A stretch of DNA of 8,049 nucleotides from Halobacteriales archaeon QH_10_70_21 (GTDB lineage: Archaea; Halobacteriota; Halobacteria; Halobacteriales; Haloarculaceae). The translations under genes were made by a program, and so were the position numbers. Below the pieces are notes generated by a model. It searched no databases. It worked only from the letters and a program-made list of their open reading frames with translations, and was not told the origin of the DNA. Positions within the stretch are counted from its first letter, which is position 1, and the number at the start of each line of letters is the position of its first letter. Shown one piece after another: positions 6,299 to 8,049 of this stretch. The DNA lies in NCBI GenBank assembly GCA_003021325.1, contig PXQM01000013.1, positions 1 to 8,049 of the forward strand, given 5' to 3'.

Positions 6299-7369
6299 CT
6301 ACTCGCTCTTCAGGCCGCTGCCGGACAGTGGAACCACGATATCCGCGTCGTCGTCGAGCATGTCACGCTCGCGGTACTCCCTGAGTGCGGCGGTGGCGAC
6401 TGCACACGTCGGCTCCGTGTAGAACCCGGCGCGGTGGAGGCGCTCAAGCTCCGCAGTGACGGCCGACGACGACAGCGCGATGGCGTCCCCGTCGGTCGCC
6501 TCGATGGCCGCCAGGATGTGCTCTCTCTGCACCGGCTCCCGAATCTGGATGCCGTCGGCCACAGTGTTGTTCCCGGCCGCGGCTTCCTCGCCGTGGAGCG
6601 CCGCGGCGACCGGCGCGTGTCCGGCCGCCTGTGCGCCCAGGAGCCGCGGTATCCGGTCGGTCCAGCCGACGTCCCGCAGCGCCCGGAAGCCGCGGTAGGC
6701 GCCGAGGAACATCGTCCCGTGCCCGAGCGGCAGCACGACCGCGTCCGGGACCGACCAGCCGCGCTGGTGGGCGATCTCGTAGGCCATCGTCGCCGTTCCG
6801 GCGAAGAACGCGGGGTTCCACGCGTGGCTGGCGTACCAGCCCGCGCCCGACTCGACGGCGTCGATGCAGGCGTCGGTCACGTCCTGTCGGGTCCCTTCTA
6901 CGCGGACGAGGTCGGCGCCCGTCCGCCGGATGGCCCCGAGCTTCGACTTCTCGGCGTCGGCCGGGACGTATATCTCGGCGGGAATCCCGGCCCGGGCGGC
7001 GTAGGTTGCGATGGCGGCGCCCGCGTTGCCCGAGGAGTCCTCGACGACGCGCTCGGCCCCGACTTCGACGGCCCGCGAGAGGGTCGTCGCCGCGCCGCGG
7101 TCCTTGAACGACCCCGTCGGGAAGACGTAGTCGAGCTTGAACGCCGCGTCCCAGTCGGCGGCGTCGACGAGCGGCGTGTAGCCCTCGCCGAGCGTCACGT
7201 GCCGCTCGACGGGAAGGAACGGCTCGAAGGCCCACAGGCCCTCGCGGGGGTCGACGTCGGGGGTGTCCGTCGGCGGGAGCGGCCGGTCGGCGAACCGCAG
7301 GGGTGCGCCGCACTCGCACCGCCAGCGGTCGGCGTACTCTCGGCCGCAGTCCGGACAGTGGAGCTCCAT
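6299..7369 (-). CDS. Threonine synthase-like PLP-dependent enzyme with N-terminal zinc ribbon
   Basis: A fold-type II PLP enzyme of 356 residues. A zinc ribbon leads (C5, C8, C18, C20), as in archaeal and plant threonine synthases. GEGYTPL (61-67) is followed by PTGSFKDRGA (84-93), where K89 forms the Schiff base with PLP. EDSSGNAGAAIATYAARAGI (110-129) is the asparagine/substrate loop, and SGSGLKS (349-355) is the C-terminal motif near the PLP ring. Canonical ThrC converts O-phosphohomoserine to threonine. Here the loop that holds the PLP phosphate reads PLGHGTMFLGAYRGF (214-228), whereas standard ThrC has a TGNxGN-type loop, and the protein is somewhat short. It could be a ThrC paralogue acting on another substrate, so no symbol is given. 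It stands alone: tiaS converges on it and a noncoding gap lies upstream. I see no clear TATA box 26 bases before its ATG. Confidence 0.8.
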   Translation of the reverse strand: MELHCPDCGREYADRWRCECGAPLRFADRPLPPTDTPDVDPREGLWAFEPFLPVERHVTLGEGYTPLVDAADWDAAFKLDYVFPTGSFKDRGAATTLSRAVEVGAERVVEDSSGNAGAAIATYAARAGIPAEIYVPADAEKSKLGAIRRTGADLVRVEGTRQDVTDACIDAVESGAGWYASHAWNPAFFAGTATMAYEIAHQRGWSVPDAVVLPLGHGTMFLGAYRGFRALRDVGWTDRIPRLLGAQAAGHAPVAAALHGEEAAAGNNTVADGIQIREPVQREHILAAIEATDGDAIALSSSAVTAELERLHRAGFYTEPTCAVATAALREYRERDMLDDDADIVVPLSGSGLKSE

Positions 7370-7549
7370 ACCGCTCCATCGGTGGACGGCATCCTGTCGG
7401 TTTCGGTGTCGCGAGCAGGCGGGACGTGAGGGTGCCGGCGACGGCGTCCCGCGCTCCGGCCTCGACCGACCGCCGGCGGCGCTCAGGTCACGGGCGGTCT
7501 GGCCGCGCTCTCATACATAAACGGTTGCCTCTGGGGGTCGTCGCGAGGC
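7370..7549. other. Noncoding spacer upstream of the PLP-enzyme gene
   Basis: This and the repeat element to its right make a gap of 290 bp between two minus-strand genes. No plausible gene, tRNA or T-tract terminator was seen. The one AT-rich spot is at 7513-7522, and GCCTC (7527-7531) with GAGGC (7545-7549) could form a 5-bp stem of uncertain meaning. The conceptual reading frames crossing it are Arg/Ser/Pro-rich shadows. Confidence 0.5.
7516..7521 (-). promoter_or_regulatory. Possible distal TATA box of the PLP-enzyme gene
   Basis: The minus strand reads CCGTTTATGTATGA, and TTTATG would place transcription near 7491, leaving a leader of about 120 bases before the ATG at 7369. It is the only TATA-like sequence in the gap. 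A long leader is uncommon in haloarchaea, so this is tentative. Confidence 0.3.
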
Positions 7550-7552
7550 TCA

Positions 7553-7566
7553 TACTGCCGGACGTA
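7553..7566. repeat. Left terminal inverted repeat
   Basis: This 14-bp arm is exactly complementary to the arm at 7646-7659. Pairing extends one more base outward (7552 with 7660). Confidence 0.85.
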
Positions 7567-7645
7567 GTTTCGTGCGTATCTACGCCGCTGCGGGTCCGAA
7601 ACCCCGGGGGAGAGTGCCTGCAGTCCGGAGTGCGATTCGAGTAGT

Positions 7646-7659
7646 TACGTCCGGCAGTA
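7646..7659. repeat. Right terminal inverted repeat
   Basis: This arm is exactly complementary to the arm at 7553-7566, across a 79-bp spacer, and abuts the TGA stop of the aspartoacylase-family gene. Confidence 0.85.
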
Positions 7660-8049
7660 TCAGAAGGTGTCGACGTCCGTCCCGAGCGAGCAGACGTACT
7701 CGCCGGTGGCGACCTGCGGGAGGCGGCGGCGGCGCCAGAACACCCCGCCGGAGTCGGCCGTCACCTCGGTCTTGGCCGTCCCGAACGCGTCCGTCACCTC
7801 GAAGAGCGTGTCGCCGCGCTGGACCTCGTCGCCGAGGTCGGCCGCGTACGACACCAGCCCGCCGACCGGCGAGCCGTACTGTTCGAAGCCGGTCGCGCGG
7901 GTCTGCGGCTGGACGTCGACGTCGCCCCCGAGGAACCCGTACCGGTAGAGCACGTTGAAGACGCCCTTCAGCCCCTTGCGGATGGAGCTCTCGTCCCAGC
8001 CGACGGAGCCGCCGAGCTCCGGGTCGATGGTCGGGATGCCCTCGTCCGG
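7660..8049 (-). CDS. Succinylglutamate desuccinylase/aspartoacylase-family protein (C-terminal part)
   Basis: The frame is open from the right edge to a TGA at 7660-7662, giving the last 129 residues; the N-terminal zinc-binding part lies outside. The fragment begins DEGIPTIDPELGGSVGWDES, where the Glu of PELGG matches the catalytic glutamate of the AstE/aspartoacylase branch of M14 zinc carboxypeptidases. IRKGLKGVFNVLYRYGFLGG is the usual next helix. The remainder (SPVGGLVSYAADLGDEVQRG, then DTLFEVTDAFG) is the C-terminal beta-rich, lipoyl-like domain of this family. Members hydrolyse N-acyl amino acids or related amides; the substrate here is unknown. An internal GTG at 7953 could be mistaken for a start, but the family sequence continues upstream of it. 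The MITE-like element begins at its stop codon. Confidence 0.87.
   Translation of the reverse strand, partial: PDEGIPTIDPELGGSVGWDESSIRKGLKGVFNVLYRYGFLGGDVDVQPQTRATGFEQYGSPVGGLVSYAADLGDEVQRGDTLFEVTDAFGTAKTEVTADSGGVFWRRRRLPQVATGEYVCSLGTDVDTF

Larger units (their letters stand above)
7553..7659. mobile_element. MITE-like element with 14-bp terminal inverted repeats
   Basis: Perfect 14-bp terminal inverted repeats, TACTGCCGGACGTA (7553-7566) and TACGTCCGGCAGTA (7646-7659), bound a 107-bp segment. TCA occurs directly outside both ends (7550-7552 and 7660-7662), like a 3-bp target duplication of the TNA type made by some IS5-family transposases. Inside are further inverted repeats: GTTTCG (7567-7572) with CGAAAC (7597-7602), enclosing GCGTA (7574-7578) with TACGC (7581-7585). 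There is no open frame, so it would depend on a transposase elsewhere. The right TCA is also the TGA stop of the neighbouring gene, so an insertion here would leave that protein unchanged. The repeat structure is seen; calling it a MITE is inference. Alternatives are an RNA structure or a protein-binding site. Confidence 0.5.

Noticed and set aside
7587..7608. tRNA T-arm-like sequence (GGGTCCGAAACCC) inside the repeat element.
   Set aside because: The 5-bp stem has a mismatch, the loop is not TTCRANY, and no acceptor, D or anticodon arms fit around it.
7951..7953. GTG as a start codon for a 97-residue protein at the right end.
   Set aside because: The same frame continues upstream to the window edge with the PELGG catalytic region, so it is an internal valine.
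1..8049. CRISPR arrays, rRNA or tRNA genes, complete insertion sequences.
   Set aside because: No regularly spaced direct repeats, no cloverleaf or rRNA signatures and no transposase were found by eye on either strand.

Overview
The window looks like a stretch of haloarchaeal (class Halobacteria) chromosome. The DNA is very GC-rich. The proteins are short of lysine and rich in Asp/Glu, and the genes start with little or no leader behind archaeal TATA-like boxes. One gene, tiaS, belongs to an archaea-specific tRNA-modification family, and the tetrapyrrole genes have typical haloarchaeal sequence. I cannot name the genus.

Layout: eight protein genes, all on the minus strand except tiaS. From left to right: (1) a DHH-family RecJ/GAN-like nuclease that runs off the left edge (1-1286); (2) hemD (1350-2069); (3) a uroporphyrinogen-III C-methyltransferase (2127-2897); (4) hemC (2894-3799), overlapping gene 3 by 4 bases; (5) an archaeal HTH regulator of the COG1395 type (3988-4941); (6) tiaS on the plus strand (5069-6289); (7) a zinc-ribbon threonine-synthase-like PLP enzyme (6299-7369), convergent with tiaS; (8) the C-terminal part of a succinylglutamate desuccinylase/aspartoacylase-family protein that runs off the right edge (7660-8049).

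Genes 4, 3 and 2 form a tetrapyrrole operon read right to left. HemC makes hydroxymethylbilane, HemD closes it to uroporphyrinogen III, and the methyltransferase turns that into precorrin-2 for siroheme, siroheme-derived heme and cobalamin. The DHH nuclease downstream has its own TATA box in the gap after hemD. The HTH regulator and tiaS diverge from a 127-bp promoter region.

I found no new defence or mobile system. Two things are unusual. First, hemC lacks the RGNVGTR-type cofactor-binding segment and the haloarchaeal insert that normally follows it, which looks like a clean in-frame deletion. Second, a 107-bp element lies between the two rightmost genes. It has perfect 14-bp terminal inverted repeats, and a directly repeated TCA flanks it, the right copy being the stop codon of the aspartoacylase-family gene. 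This is what a miniature inverted-repeat transposable element (MITE) would look like.
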